From an uncultured Peptococcaceae bacterium (GTDB taxonomy: Bacteria > Bacillota > Limnochordia > Darwinibacteriales > Darwinibacteriaceae): a stretch of DNA of 33,351 bases. A program made the position numbers and the translations under genes. Position 1 is the stretch's first letter. Each line of letters begins with the position of its first letter. Positions 16,029 to 25,072 of the stretch are shown here, piece after piece. The notes beneath the pieces are model-generated. The model was not told the DNA's origin. It saw only the letters and a program-made list of their open reading frames with translations, and did not search any database. The stretch lies in NCBI GenBank assembly GCA_937988745.1, contig CALKAR010000293.1, positions 1 through 33,351 of the forward strand, given 5' to 3'.

Positions 16029-18436
16029 TGCGGCTCACCAGCCCACGCCTGATCTCCAGGGCCATTCTCAGCGCCTGGAATGAACGCCAGTTCTTGATCG
16101 TCTTCTTCAGGCTTATCTAAAAGAGCCTTCTCCATAACCTCGTCCATGTGCTCCACAAACTCGATATTCAGCTTGCGCAGAATGTTGTCTGGCATTTCCT
16201 GCAGATCCCGCGCATTTTCATGTGGAAGAAGCACATTGTAAATACCTGCTCGATGGGCAGCGAGAAGTTTTTCTTTAACCCCTCCGATAGGCAGCACACG
16301 ACCACGCAGCGTAATCTCGCCAGTCATGGAGATATCATGGCGCACAGGGCGGCCTGTGAGGGCGCTGGCCAGCGCAACGGCAATTGTGATTCCCGCACTG
16401 GGGCCGTCTTTCGGAACCGCGCCTTCGGGAACGTGAATGTGGATATCGTACTTTTCATGGAACTCGGGATCAATGTCCCAATCTTCAGCACGGGAGCGCA
16501 GATAGCTTAAAGCGGCTTGAGCCGATTCACGCATCACTTCACCCAGCTTGCCTGTAAGGGTCAGCTTGCCCTTGCCCTGGACAACTGTCACCTCGATGGC
16601 GAGAATCTCACCACCGTATTGTGTATAGGCGAGCCCGTTGGCAACACCTACCCGGTCCTCCCGCTCCGCTTCAGTATGACGGTAGCGTGGGGTTCCCAGG
16701 TACTTATTGAGGTTATTCAAAGTGATGCGTGCTGTTGTAGCACTGCCACGCACAACTTCTGCTGCTACTTTCCGACAGATGGTACCAAGCAGACGTTCGA
16801 GATTGCGCACCCCTGCTTCACGAGTATACTCGGAGATGATTTTAAGAATGGTGTTATCTGAAATGCGTGCATGTTCGTCGGTTAACCCATGGTTCTCCAG
16901 CTGTTTCGGCCAGAGATGCCGCTTGGCGATGTTCAGCTTTTCCTCATCTGTGTAGCCTGGAATCTCGATCACTTCCATACGGTCCCGCAGTGGCCCAGGA
17001 ATCGTATAGAGCACATTAGCTGTTGTGATAAACAGCACCTCCGACAAGTCGAAAGGCACCTCTAAGTAGTGGTCGCCGAAGTTGTGATTCTGCTCCGGAT
17101 CCAGTACTTCTAGTAGGGCCGAGGAAGGATCGCCTCTGAAGTCGGAGCCCAGCTTGTCGATTTCGTCCAATAATATTACCGGATTCTTGGAACCTGCGGT
17201 CTTCATCGCCTGAATGATCTTGCCAGGCATGGCACCGATGTATGTGCGTCGGTGACCCCTGACTTCCGCCTCATCCCGAACTCCACCTAGGCTCAACCGG
17301 ACAAACTTCCGGTCTAAGGCCTCAGCGATAGAAGATGCCAGCGAAGTTTTCCCTACCCCTGGTGGCCCAACTAAGCAGAGAATAGGTGTCTTGAGATTAT
17401 TAGCCAGCTGACGCACAGCCAAGTATTCTAGGATTCTTTCTTTTACCTTGACCAGTCCATAGTGATCTCGCTCCAAGATCCTCTCGGCTTCAGCCAACTC
17501 CAAGCGGTCTTCGGTCCGCACAGACCAAGGGAGGCTGAGCATCCAATCAAGATAGGTGCGAATTACGCCAGACTCCGCCGACATAGGCGGCATTTTTTCC
17601 AGTCGGCTGATTTCATGGAGAACCTTGGCTTTCGCCTCCTTAGGAAGCTTGGCTTTGTTCAAACGTTTGCGCAGCTCTTCTACTTCGGAAGCCCGCTCAT
17701 CACCTTCGCCTAATTCTTTCTGAATAGCCTTGATCTGCTCACGCAGGTAGTATTCCCGCTGAGCTTTGTCCATCTGTTTTCTAACACGCTGTTTGATGGT
17801 CTTCTCTAAAGACACAATCTCCAGCTCGCGAAAAAGCACACCTAGAACTTGCTCTAGGCGTTCATATGGTGAAAAAGTCTCTAACACTTGCTGTTTTTCC
17901 TCTAACTCTACACCAAGCTGCCCAATCACCGTGTCGGCCAAACGGCCCGGATCGGTGATCGATGTTACGGCTGGCACCACTTCGTTGGGAACCTTCTTAC
18001 TCAGACGCACATATTCTTCGAAGTTCTCGTGAACAGTGCGTACCAGTGCGATTATCTCGTGGTCACGCCGTTTTTCGTAGTCAGGCTCGGGCACAGTAAT
18101 GGTGGCTTCGTAATAGCCGTCTTTGTCCTCGAGCTCGTCTACTACAACCCGTTCAAGGCCCTCCACTAAAATGCGGAGTGACCCGTCGGGCATCTTGAGA
18201 ATCTGTTTTATTTCACACAGTGTACCGATGTTATAGATATCATCGGGCTGTGGCTCTTCGACCCCAGCCCGATGTTGGGCAGCCAGAACGATTCGCCGGT
18301 CACCTAGCATGGCTTTTTCCACAGCCTGGATGGAGCGCTCCCGGCCAACTTCAAAAGGAGTAACCATATGGGGAAAGACCAGCGTGCCTCGAAGAGGTAG
18401 TAGAGGGAACTTCTGAGACCGATCGTTATTGGTCAT
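16025..18436 (-). CDS. lon: ATP-dependent protease Lon (LonA)
   Basis: Full-length LonA of 803 residues, a cytoplasmic hexameric protease of misfolded and regulatory proteins. Order: N-terminal substrate-binding domain (about 8-205), coiled region, AAA+ module with Walker A GPPGVGKT (357-364) and Walker B ILLDEID, and the C-terminal protease domain with the Ser-Lys dyad S680 (DGPSAG) and K723 (second Lys of GGVKEK). The C-terminal tail after about 775 is acidic and probably disordered. It lies 62 bases downstream of lonB and has its own promoter-like sequence there. No CIRCE or CtsR heat-shock operator is seen upstream. Confidence 0.98.
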   Translation of the reverse strand: MTNNDRSQKFPLLPLRGTLVFPHMVTPFEVGRERSIQAVEKAMLGDRRIVLAAQHRAGVEEPQPDDIYNIGTLCEIKQILKMPDGSLRILVEGLERVVVDELEDKDGYYEATITVPEPDYEKRRDHEIIALVRTVHENFEEYVRLSKKVPNEVVPAVTSITDPGRLADTVIGQLGVELEEKQQVLETFSPYERLEQVLGVLFRELEIVSLEKTIKQRVRKQMDKAQREYYLREQIKAIQKELGEGDERASEVEELRKRLNKAKLPKEAKAKVLHEISRLEKMPPMSAESGVIRTYLDWMLSLPWSVRTEDRLELAEAERILERDHYGLVKVKERILEYLAVRQLANNLKTPILCLVGPPGVGKTSLASSIAEALDRKFVRLSLGGVRDEAEVRGHRRTYIGAMPGKIIQAMKTAGSKNPVILLDEIDKLGSDFRGDPSSALLEVLDPEQNHNFGDHYLEVPFDLSEVLFITTANVLYTIPGPLRDRMEVIEIPGYTDEEKLNIAKRHLWPKQLENHGLTDEHARISDNTILKIISEYTREAGVRNLERLLGTICRKVAAEVVRGSATTARITLNNLNKYLGTPRYRHTEAEREDRVGVANGLAYTQYGGEILAIEVTVVQGKGKLTLTGKLGEVMRESAQAALSYLRSRAEDWDIDPEFHEKYDIHIHVPEGAVPKDGPSAGITIAVALASALTGRPVRHDISMTGEITLRGRVLPIGGVKEKLLAAHRAGIYNVLLPHENARDLQEMPDNILRKLNIEFVEHMDEVMEKALLDKPEEDDQELAFIPGAENGPGDQAWAGEPQ

Positions 18437-18469
18437 GTTCCGTCACCCCCATATTTTTCTGGTGATTTA

Positions 18470-18478
18470 ATTATAGCA
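18470..18478 (-). promoter_or_regulatory. Extended -10 promoter upstream of lon
   Basis: On the minus strand TGC precedes a perfect TATAAT (18470-18475), an extended -10 arrangement that can work without a good -35. It is 34 bases ahead of the lon ATG, in the lonB-lon gap. Confidence 0.6.
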
Positions 18479-18498
18479 CAGTTTAGCATTACTTGGTA

Positions 18499-20187
18499 CT
18501 AGGGGGTGAGGTTGGCATTAGAGGCGGCCAGAACTGGTACTTCTGGAACACTATTCGATGCGGCAGGAAGGGCATCTTTAGCTCCCATCACGGCGGCGTG
18601 AATAGCCTCGGCCACATGGGTGATGGGAATGACCTCGATATCATCCCAGGCCGTAAACATTTCTAGCCAATTTTCCGCCGGGATCAGTACCCGCTTCACC
18701 CCAGATTCTCGCGCCGCAGTCACCTTGGGAACGATGCCGCCCACAGGTTGAACAAAGCCGTGGATTGTAACCTCACCCGTCATGGCGACGGTGTTATCCA
18801 CTTTTTTGTTTGTGAGGGCCGAGTAAACAGCGGTTACCATAGTCACTCCCGCGCTGGGTCCATCAATGGGCACCCCACCAGGGAAATTGATGTGAATGTC
18901 AAAGTCTTGCGGGCGCAGCTTGAGTATGGAACGGAGAACCGTGATCACATTGTCTACCGAGCTGCGAGCCTGAGAACGCCCTCGCATGGTGCGCCCAGCT
19001 CCGCCGATTTCCTCTTCGTCCATGACACCTGTCACCCTAATTGTCCCCGTTCCCGGATCTACAGGGATAGCAGCGGCTTCGGCGCTGATTAATGTGCCCA
19101 TGTTGGGCCCATAGACTGCCAAACCATTCACCAAACCGACCGCCGGCTCCGGCGGGATTCTCTTTTCAAAGCGGGGTGTATACTGACCGCTGTTTACGAC
19201 CCACTCAATATCGGCCTTGGTGATCTCGGTGCGCTCTTCCGTCTGAACAATACCTGCTGCAATCTGCACCATATTGACCGCATCGCGGCCGTTAGAAGCA
19301 TAGCGCTGCAGTTCCTCAAGGGCCCGATTAGTTAAAGGAAATCCGATCTTCTGCGCTGCGTTCTTGGCAATAACGCCGATTTCTTCTGGACTGAGAGGTC
19401 TGAAGAAGACCTCCAAGCAGCGCGACCTGAGGGCAGGCGGCAATTCATTAGGCATACGAGTTGTTGCCGCGACAAGGCGGAAATCGGCCGGCAGCCCTTT
19501 TTGGAAGACTTCATGGATGTGAGCCGGTATGTTTGAATCCTCAGACGAGTAATAAGCGCTTTCTAAGAAGACCTTCCGGTCTTCTAGAACCTTCAAGAGC
19601 TTATTCATCTGTATAGGATGCAGTTCACCAATCTCGTCGATAAACAGTATACCGCCGTGAGCTTTGGTAACTGCACCTGGTTTCGGTTGAGGTATACCAG
19701 CGATCCCAAGGGGGCCTGCTCCCTGGTAGATCGGGTCATGCACAGAACCGAGGAGCGGATCGGCGATGCCTCGATCATCAAAGCGGGCGGTCGTGGCATC
19801 GACTTCCACGAACTTGGCATCGGCGGCAAAAGGAGAGAGTGGGTTCTGCTTCGCTTCTTCCAGTACCACCCTGGCTGCGGCTGTCTTACCCACTCCCGGA
19901 GGGCCATAGATAATTACATGCTGCGGATTGGGTCCACATAAGGCGGCGCGGAGTGCCTTTAATCCATCATCTTGACCCACAATTTCCCCCATCTCCTGCG
20001 GACGAGTTCTTTCCGCTAAAGGTTCGGTGAGGGATATAGATTTCATACGGTTTAGTTTTTCCAGCTCTTTGCGGCTTTCCCGATCAACTGCCCATTTGCT
20101 TGACTGCTGCTGGCGCCAGAGGTTCCAGAAATACAGCCCGATGACAATAGCAAAGAACAAGTTGATCAGCCCAAGTATACCCATCAT
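18499..20187 (-). CDS. lonB: ATP-dependent protease LonB (Bacillota sporulation type)
   Basis: LonB is a membrane-tethered Lon relative; in B. subtilis it is made in the forespore. This 562-residue protein has an N-terminal transmembrane helix (about 3-22), an AAA+ domain with Walker A GPPGVGKT (95-102) and Walker B ILFIDEIGEL, and a Lon protease domain with the dyad S445 (DGPSAG) and K488 (GGIVPK). It lacks the long LonA N-terminal domain, as expected. An Ala/Pro/Asn-rich tail of about 20 residues ends it. GGGAG lies about 10 bases before the first of two adjacent ATGs. It begins about 50 bases after the clpX terminator, so it should have its own promoter. Confidence 0.96.
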   Translation of the reverse strand: MMGILGLINLFFAIVIGLYFWNLWRQQQSSKWAVDRESRKELEKLNRMKSISLTEPLAERTRPQEMGEIVGQDDGLKALRAALCGPNPQHVIIYGPPGVGKTAAARVVLEEAKQNPLSPFAADAKFVEVDATTARFDDRGIADPLLGSVHDPIYQGAGPLGIAGIPQPKPGAVTKAHGGILFIDEIGELHPIQMNKLLKVLEDRKVFLESAYYSSEDSNIPAHIHEVFQKGLPADFRLVAATTRMPNELPPALRSRCLEVFFRPLSPEEIGVIAKNAAQKIGFPLTNRALEELQRYASNGRDAVNMVQIAAGIVQTEERTEITKADIEWVVNSGQYTPRFEKRIPPEPAVGLVNGLAVYGPNMGTLISAEAAAIPVDPGTGTIRVTGVMDEEEIGGAGRTMRGRSQARSSVDNVITVLRSILKLRPQDFDIHINFPGGVPIDGPSAGVTMVTAVYSALTNKKVDNTVAMTGEVTIHGFVQPVGGIVPKVTAARESGVKRVLIPAENWLEMFTAWDDIEVIPITHVAEAIHAAVMGAKDALPAASNSVPEVPVLAASNANLTP

Positions 20188-20217
20188 GCGATCACTCTCC
20201 CTGCAGAGGTCACCACT

Positions 20218-20224
20218 TAGTATG
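20218..20224 (-). promoter_or_regulatory. Possible forespore-type (sigma-F/G) -10 for lonB
   Basis: CATACTA on the minus strand, 31 bases before the lonB start, fits the CATnnTA -10 of forespore sigma factors. The expected -35 would fall inside the clpX terminator and is not a convincing match, so this is tentative. Confidence 0.3.
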
Positions 20225-20237
20225 CCCGGGAGGGATC

Positions 20238-20267
20238 AAAAAATGAGGTGGGATTACCCACCTCATT
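20238..20267 (-). terminator. Intrinsic terminator of clpX
   Basis: An 11-base perfect stem (AATGAGGTGGG / CCCACCTCATT) with an ATTA loop lies 9 bases past the clpX stop, followed on the minus strand by six T. Confidence 0.92.
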
Positions 20268-20275
20268 ACCTGCTG

Positions 20276-21532
20276 TTATGCACTTTCTTCTTTATCCGTT
20301 TCATCTACCCGAATCAGCCGCGGAGGTTCTGTTCCCTCGACTGCTTCTGGAGTGATTACACACTTCTTGATGTTTTCCTCAGATGGCAGATCGAACATCA
20401 CTTCCATCATGATCTTTTCCACGATGGTGCGCAGTCCCCGTGCCCCAGTCTTCTGTTCGAGTGCCTGCTGCGCGATGCGGCGCAGAGCTTCGTCCTGGAA
20501 CTCCAGTTCGGTACCATCCATTTCGAGCAGGTACTTAAACTGCTTGACGAGAGCGTTCTTAGGCTCAGTCAGGATTCTAACCAGGGCGTCTTCATCGAGG
20601 GCATCTAAAGTGCACACAACCGGTACACGGCCTACAAACTCGGGAATTAAGCCATACTTCAGGAGGTCTTCAGGCATAATCTGCCGGAGCAGATCGCCAA
20701 TCTGACGCTCCTCCTTCTTGCGGATATCGGCACCGAATCCGATAGACTTCTGACCGATGCGCCGCTCGATGATCTTGTCCAACCCATCGAAGGCACCTCC
20801 GCAGATGAAGAGGATATTCGTGGTATCGATTTGGATGAACTCCTGATGGGGATGCTTCCGTCCACCCTGAGGCGGAACACTAGCGACTGTTCCCTCGAGG
20901 ATCTTCAGCAGAGCCTGCTGAACTCCCTCTCCCGAAACATCACGGGTGATAGAAGGGTTCTCCGATTTCCGGGCGATCTTGTCGATTTCGTCGATGTAGA
21001 CAATCCCTTTTTCCGCCCGTTCCACATCATAATCGGCTGCTTGGATCAACTTGAGGAGGATGTTCTCCACGTCCTCACCGACATAACCAGCCTCGGTCAG
21101 GCTTGTGGCATCGGCGATGGCAAAGGGTACATTCAGTATGCGGGCCAAGGTCTGGGCCAGCAGAGTTTTTCCACTGCCTGTCGGCCCGAGCATCAGAATA
21201 TTGCTTTTCTGCAGCTCAACATCGCTGTTCCGGTTATTGGAGTTAATCCGTTTATAGTGATTGTACACAGCCACAGAGAGCGCCTTCTTGGCTTCTTCCT
21301 GTCCAATCACATATTCATCTAAGATAGCCTTGATTTCCCTTGGCTTGAGAATATTGTCTAGTTGGACGTCGTGGTCTTCTGTGAACTCTTCTTCGATAAT
21401 CTCATTGCAGAGCTCGATACATTCGTCACAGATATAGACCCCTGGTCCGGCGATGAGCCTTTTGACTTGTTCCTGTGCTTTTCCGCAGAAGGAACATTTC
21501 AACTGCCCTTTTTCATCGCCAAATTTGAACAT
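20276..21532 (-). CDS. clpX: ATP-dependent Clp protease ATP-binding subunit ClpX
   Basis: ClpX unfolds substrates and feeds them to ClpP. This 418-residue protein has the N-terminal C4 zinc finger (C13, C16, C35, C38), one AAA+ domain with Walker A GPTGSGKT (116-123), a Walker B YIDEIDK, and the RIGQKSIGFG pore/ClpP-loop region typical of ClpX. The ATG has AGAGAGGTG upstream and starts 18 bases after the clpP stop. Confidence 0.98.
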   Translation of the reverse strand: MFKFGDEKGQLKCSFCGKAQEQVKRLIAGPGVYICDECIELCNEIIEEEFTEDHDVQLDNILKPREIKAILDEYVIGQEEAKKALSVAVYNHYKRINSNNRNSDVELQKSNILMLGPTGSGKTLLAQTLARILNVPFAIADATSLTEAGYVGEDVENILLKLIQAADYDVERAEKGIVYIDEIDKIARKSENPSITRDVSGEGVQQALLKILEGTVASVPPQGGRKHPHQEFIQIDTTNILFICGGAFDGLDKIIERRIGQKSIGFGADIRKKEERQIGDLLRQIMPEDLLKYGLIPEFVGRVPVVCTLDALDEDALVRILTEPKNALVKQFKYLLEMDGTELEFQDEALRRIAQQALEQKTGARGLRTIVEKIMMEVMFDLPSEENIKKCVITPEAVEGTEPPRLIRVDETDKEESA

Positions 21533-21550
21533 CGTATCACCTCTCTAATC

Positions 21551-22147
21551 CTACCTGGGATCCGCAGCCCTGGTCAGCACGCCGTCAATCAGACCGTATT
21601 CAACGGCCTCTTCGGCAGACATATAGTAGTCTCTATCTGTATCCCGCTCAATGCGGTCGAGAGGCTGTCCCGTGTGCTTATGCAGGATTTCGTTGCCCAG
21701 TTTCTTCAGGAAGAGGATTTCTCTAGCCTGAATCTCGATCTCGCTGGCCTGCCCGCGGGCGCCGCCCATCGGCTGATGGATCATAATGCGAGAGTTAGGA
21801 AGCGCATAGCGCTTGCCCTTGGTTCCCGCGGCAAGCAGCAGCGCTGCCATGCTTGCAGCCATTCCCACGCAAATGGTGGAAACATCGGCTTTAATATACT
21901 GAATAGTGTCATAAATCGCTAATCCCGAATAGACTTCCCCACCTGGACTGTTAATATACAGGTGAATGTCTTTTTCTGGGTCTTCCGATTCGAGGAACAA
22001 CAGCTGAGCTACAACAAGGTTAGCTACATGGTCGTTGATGGGGCCGCCAAGAAAGATAATTCTATCTCTCAGCAGGCGGGAGTATATGTCAAATGCCCTT
22101 TCCCCCCGGTTCGTCTGTTCAACTACCATTGGAATTAAAGCGCTCAT
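21551..22147 (-). CDS. clpP: ATP-dependent Clp protease proteolytic subunit ClpP
   Basis: The 198-residue serine protease has the classical triad S99 (GMAASMAAL), H124 (MIHQPMGG) and D173 (DTDRDYYM), each two positions on from E. coli mature numbering. AAGGGAG precedes the ATG. It lies between tig and clpX with gaps of 39 and 18 bases and no terminator, so all three are probably one transcript. Confidence 0.98.
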   Translation of the reverse strand: MSALIPMVVEQTNRGERAFDIYSRLLRDRIIFLGGPINDHVANLVVAQLLFLESEDPEKDIHLYINSPGGEVYSGLAIYDTIQYIKADVSTICVGMAASMAALLLAAGTKGKRYALPNSRIMIHQPMGGARGQASEIEIQAREILFLKKLGNEILHKHTGQPLDRIERDTDRDYYMSAEEAVEYGLIDGVLTRAADPR

Positions 22148-22186
22148 TTGTCTCCCTTCCTTTCTTCCCCATATTTATTCGCACAC

Positions 22187-23542
22187 TTATTCGGCATCTT
22201 GGGAGTCAGAATCGGAGTCGGAGTCTGCGTTCGGGGCTGGGGCTGGTTCCACTTCGGTTACTTTCGCATTGTCTACGATGGCCTTGATGGTCCGCTCCCG
22301 CTCAAGCATGATGCGAATGTTGTCTTTCTGGCTTTCGAAATATGTGCGGGCTTGCTCTTCGTGCCCTTCATGCTCCGCCGCGCGGCGTTCGATTTCTTCA
22401 TTTACTTCGTCATCTGTAACTGTAATCCCTTCAGCCTTGGCAACTGCTTCCAGGATGAGGTCATGACGAAGTCTGCGAGCCGATTCTTCTTCGAAATTCT
22501 CAGCCAGTTCTTCCATGGTGGTGTTGGTAATTTCGAAGTAGCGGTCCGGTGTAATTCCTTGATACATCAGGTTCCGCAGATAATCTTCAGCCATGTGCTG
22601 CGCCTGATGCTTCACCATGGACTGGGGAAGTTCGATCTTGCTGTTGTCAGCAATCTTATCTAATAGTGTATTCTCCAGCTGCACAGCGGTTCGCCGCGAA
22701 AGGTCGTCTTCTAGCGTTTTCCTAATCTCAGCTTTTAATTCGTCGAGTGTCGAAGCACTTTCGCTCACGTCTTTGGCAAATTCATCATCGAGCTCAGGCA
22801 GAACCCGTTCTTTGAGTTCTTTGACGGTTACCTTAAAGGTTGCTTCTTGCCCAGCAAGATGTTCAGCATGGTAATTTTCGGGGAAGGTAACAACGATATC
22901 CTTGGTTTCCCCTACGTTCATGCCGATCATCTGCTCTTCAAAGCCAGGAATGAATTGACCAGAACCGACTTGGAGCAAATGATCTTCGGCTGCTCCGCCG
23001 CTGAATGGTTCACCATCAATGTAGCCCGCAAAGTCGATAACAGCGAAATCTCCTTCTTGAACATCGGTACGGCTGTCAACTACAACCAGCTGAGCGGCGC
23101 GTTCTTGATAATCGCGCAAAACAAGGTCAACGTCTTCATCGGTGACGTTAACCTTTTCCTTCTCTGCTTCCAGCCCAAAGTATGTACCGAGCTCAACCTC
23201 GGGGTAGACATCAACTTCGATCTTAAAGGTTACACCATTCTCTTGAGAGATTTCGTCAATATCTACATCCGGCTGATCGACAGGCTGAATGCCAGTTTCT
23301 TGCAGTGCTGCTTCATAAGCCTTAGGGAACAGGATGTCCACTGCATCTTCGAAGAAAATCTCGGGGCCATAGTTCATCTCGATGAGCTTGCGAGGGGCTC
23401 TCCCTTTCCGGAAACCGGGGAGGTTGATTCTTTTGGCCACACGTTTATATGCACCTTGAATTGCTTCCTCAAAAGCTTGAGCATCACACTCCACCGTGAG
23501 GCGGACTCGGCTGTTCTCCAGCCTTTCCATGGTCGTTTTCAT
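22187..23542 (-). CDS. tig: Trigger factor
   Basis: A ribosome-bound chaperone with prolyl isomerase activity. The 451-residue protein has the N-terminal ribosome-docking signature GFRKGRAP (43-50), an FKBP-type PPIase domain (about 160-245), and a helical C-terminal chaperone domain. It ends in an acidic Ser-Asp repeat tail (DSDSDSD near 441-447), probably disordered. AGGGG lies just upstream of the ATG. The start is only about 34 bases past the tRNA terminator, so its promoter must overlap that region or expression relies on read-through. Confidence 0.97.
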   Translation of the reverse strand: MKTTMERLENSRVRLTVECDAQAFEEAIQGAYKRVAKRINLPGFRKGRAPRKLIEMNYGPEIFFEDAVDILFPKAYEAALQETGIQPVDQPDVDIDEISQENGVTFKIEVDVYPEVELGTYFGLEAEKEKVNVTDEDVDLVLRDYQERAAQLVVVDSRTDVQEGDFAVIDFAGYIDGEPFSGGAAEDHLLQVGSGQFIPGFEEQMIGMNVGETKDIVVTFPENYHAEHLAGQEATFKVTVKELKERVLPELDDEFAKDVSESASTLDELKAEIRKTLEDDLSRRTAVQLENTLLDKIADNSKIELPQSMVKHQAQHMAEDYLRNLMYQGITPDRYFEITNTTMEELAENFEEESARRLRHDLILEAVAKAEGITVTDDEVNEEIERRAAEHEGHEEQARTYFESQKDNIRIMLERERTIKAIVDNAKVTEVEPAPAPNADSDSDSDSQDAE

Positions 23543-23573
23543 AATTTTCCCCTTTCAAATCTCCTCCACGCGG

Positions 23574-23598
23574 AAAAAGAATACAGCCTTGTATTCTT
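23574..23598 (-). terminator. Intrinsic terminator of the tRNA-Lys/tRNA-Leu transcript
   Basis: A 9-base perfect stem (AAGAATACA / TGTATTCTT) with a GCCT loop, followed on the minus strand by five T, lies between tRNA-Leu and tig. Confidence 0.8.
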
Positions 23599-23640
23599 AA
23601 GGTGTATTTCAAATACTTGGGAGATCTAAATGTAATAAAA

Positions 23641-23726
23641 TGGTGCAGGCGGAGAGACTCGAACTCTCACGGGGGTCGCCCACTAGATCCTAAGTCTAGC
23701 GCGTCTGCCAATTCCGCCACGCCTGC
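23641..23726 (-). tRNA. tRNA-Leu (anticodon UAG)
   Basis: An 86-base type II tRNA with a 7-base acceptor stem GCAGGCG / CGCCTGC, discriminator A and an encoded CCA. The anticodon loop is CTTAGGA, giving UAG. The long variable arm (GGGCGACCCC) and the TTCGAGTCT T-loop fit leucine. Confidence 0.96.
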
Positions 23727-23746
23727 ACACTCTATATAAAATTAAA

Positions 23747-23822
23747 TGGTGAGCCATCCGCGACTCGAACGCGGGACACCCGGATTAAAAGTCCGGTGCT
23801 CTACCGACTGAGCTAATGGCTC
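23747..23822 (-). tRNA. tRNA-Lys (anticodon UUU)
   Basis: A 76-base tRNA with acceptor stem GAGCCAT / ATGGCTC, discriminator A and encoded CCA. The anticodon loop is CTTTTAA, giving UUU. It lies 20 bases upstream of tRNA-Leu in the same transcript. Confidence 0.96.
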
Positions 23823-23836
23823 ATCCATGCTCTGAT

Positions 23837-23865
23837 ATTATAGCAGAGACATTTTCATCGGTCAA
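23837..23865 (-). promoter_or_regulatory. Sigma-A promoter of the tRNA-Lys/tRNA-Leu operon
   Basis: On the minus strand TTGACC (23860-23865) and TATAAT (23837-23842) are 17 bases apart. The -10 is 14 bases from the first tRNA base, giving a very short leader. Confidence 0.88.
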
Positions 23866-23903
23866 CACCCTTTTTGGGGGTGGTATGTCTTCGTCAAAAG
23901 GAT

Positions 23904-23909
23904 TATAAT
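23904..23909 (+). promoter_or_regulatory. Candidate -10 element for rodA
   Basis: A perfect TATAAT lies 29 bases ahead of the rodA start. No good -35 is seen at 16-18 bases, so support is partial. Confidence 0.45.
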
Positions 23910-23938
23910 AAAGGCAGTAGTGCTGGGAGTGGATTAGC

Positions 23939-25072
23939 ATGATAGTTCCCCGCCGTTACTGGCGCAATCTAGATTGGCCCCTCATTTTAGCAGTCCTCGC
24001 TTTAACTGCCATCGGTATGGTTGTTATTTACTCGGCCTCTTATTCTCAATTAACCTCAGCTGGGTTAAGTCCCTTCTACTATGTTATTCGTCAAGCATTA
24101 GGCTTCGGCCTGGGTGTCGTCGCTAATATAGTGATCATCAGCATTGACTATAGGGCATGGGAGCGCTGGACCCGGTTGATTTATATAGGTGCTGTTGCTC
24201 TCTTGGTTGGTATTCTCGCCATTGGAACCACCGTATTCGGCTCACAGCGCTGGTTCCGCATCGGTCCTTTGAGTATCCAGCCCTCTGAACTTGCTAAGCT
24301 GGCCTTAGTATTGACGTTGGCCAAGCATCTGGAAAACCAGGCAAATGTCTCAGGCTGGAACATTTGGCGGACATTTATTCTGGCCGCAGTCCCCGCTGGG
24401 CTGATTATGCTGCAGCCCGACCTTGGTACATCGGCAATCTTTGTGGGGCTGTCCTTCGTTATGCTCTATTTCGCCGGAGCAGACTTAAAGAAGCTGGCTA
24501 TCTGCGGCGGAGGTTTGGCTGCAGCAGCTGGCACGGCCATTTTCGTTTCTTGGAAGGGTTGGATCCACATTATTAAGCCTTACCAGATCAACCGCCTCTT
24601 GGTCTTTTTAGATCCCTACTCTGACCGTAACGGAGCAGGCTGGAATATTATTCAGTCCATCATTGCAATCGGCTCTGGAGGTTTCAGCGGTAAAGGGATA
24701 CTAGCAGGTACCCAAAGCCAGCTGCATTTTCTCCCGGCTAATCACACTGACTTCGTCTTCTCAGTAATTGCCGAGGAATTTGGTTTCATCGGTACTTTAG
24801 TTGTACTCCTTCTCTATTCGATCGTCATTTGGAGAGGCCTGCGGATTGCGATGCTGGCTAAAGATACATACGGGATGCTTTTGGCAAGCGGTGCGGTGAG
24901 CATCTTCTTTTTCCACCTGATCATTAATGTAGGAATGACCATCGGTATGATGCCCATCACAGGTCTGCCTCTTCCGTTTATTACAGCTGGAGGAAGCACG
25001 ATGCTTACCAGTCTAATGGCCATCGGTATCATTCTGAATGTTGGCCTGAGGCGTCAAAAGATTATGTTTTAG
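23939..25072 (+). CDS. rodA: SEDS-family peptidoglycan glycosyltransferase RodA
   Basis: RodA polymerises lipid II with a class B PBP during cell elongation. The 377-residue protein has about ten membrane helices. Conserved SEDS features: SQRW (102-105), QPSELAK (114-120), the PDLGTS loop (160-165), and the catalytic aspartate D271 in ANHTDFVFS, with PFITAGGS near the end. RodA rather than FtsW is favoured by the loop sequence and the absence of division neighbours. GGGAG lies about 10 bases before the ATG. The last 60 bases overlap the 3' end of the opposite-strand membrane gene. Confidence 0.93.
   Translation: MIVPRRYWRNLDWPLILAVLALTAIGMVVIYSASYSQLTSAGLSPFYYVIRQALGFGLGVVANIVIISIDYRAWERWTRLIYIGAVALLVGILAIGTTVFGSQRWFRIGPLSIQPSELAKLALVLTLAKHLENQANVSGWNIWRTFILAAVPAGLIMLQPDLGTSAIFVGLSFVMLYFAGADLKKLAICGGGLAAAAGTAIFVSWKGWIHIIKPYQINRLLVFLDPYSDRNGAGWNIIQSIIAIGSGGFSGKGILAGTQSQLHFLPANHTDFVFSVIAEEFGFIGTLVVLLLYSIVIWRGLRIAMLAKDTYGMLLASGAVSIFFFHLIINVGMTIGMMPITGLPLPFITAGGSTMLTSLMAIGIILNVGLRRQKIMF

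Noticed and set aside
22148..22186. CtsR or CIRCE heat-shock operators near clpP, clpX and lon
   Set aside because: Neither the GGTCAAA tandem nor the CIRCE inverted repeat is present in the gaps before these genes.
22847..23629. 260-residue plus-strand frame opposite tig
   Set aside because: Antisense shadow of trigger factor running across a terminator, with no start signals.
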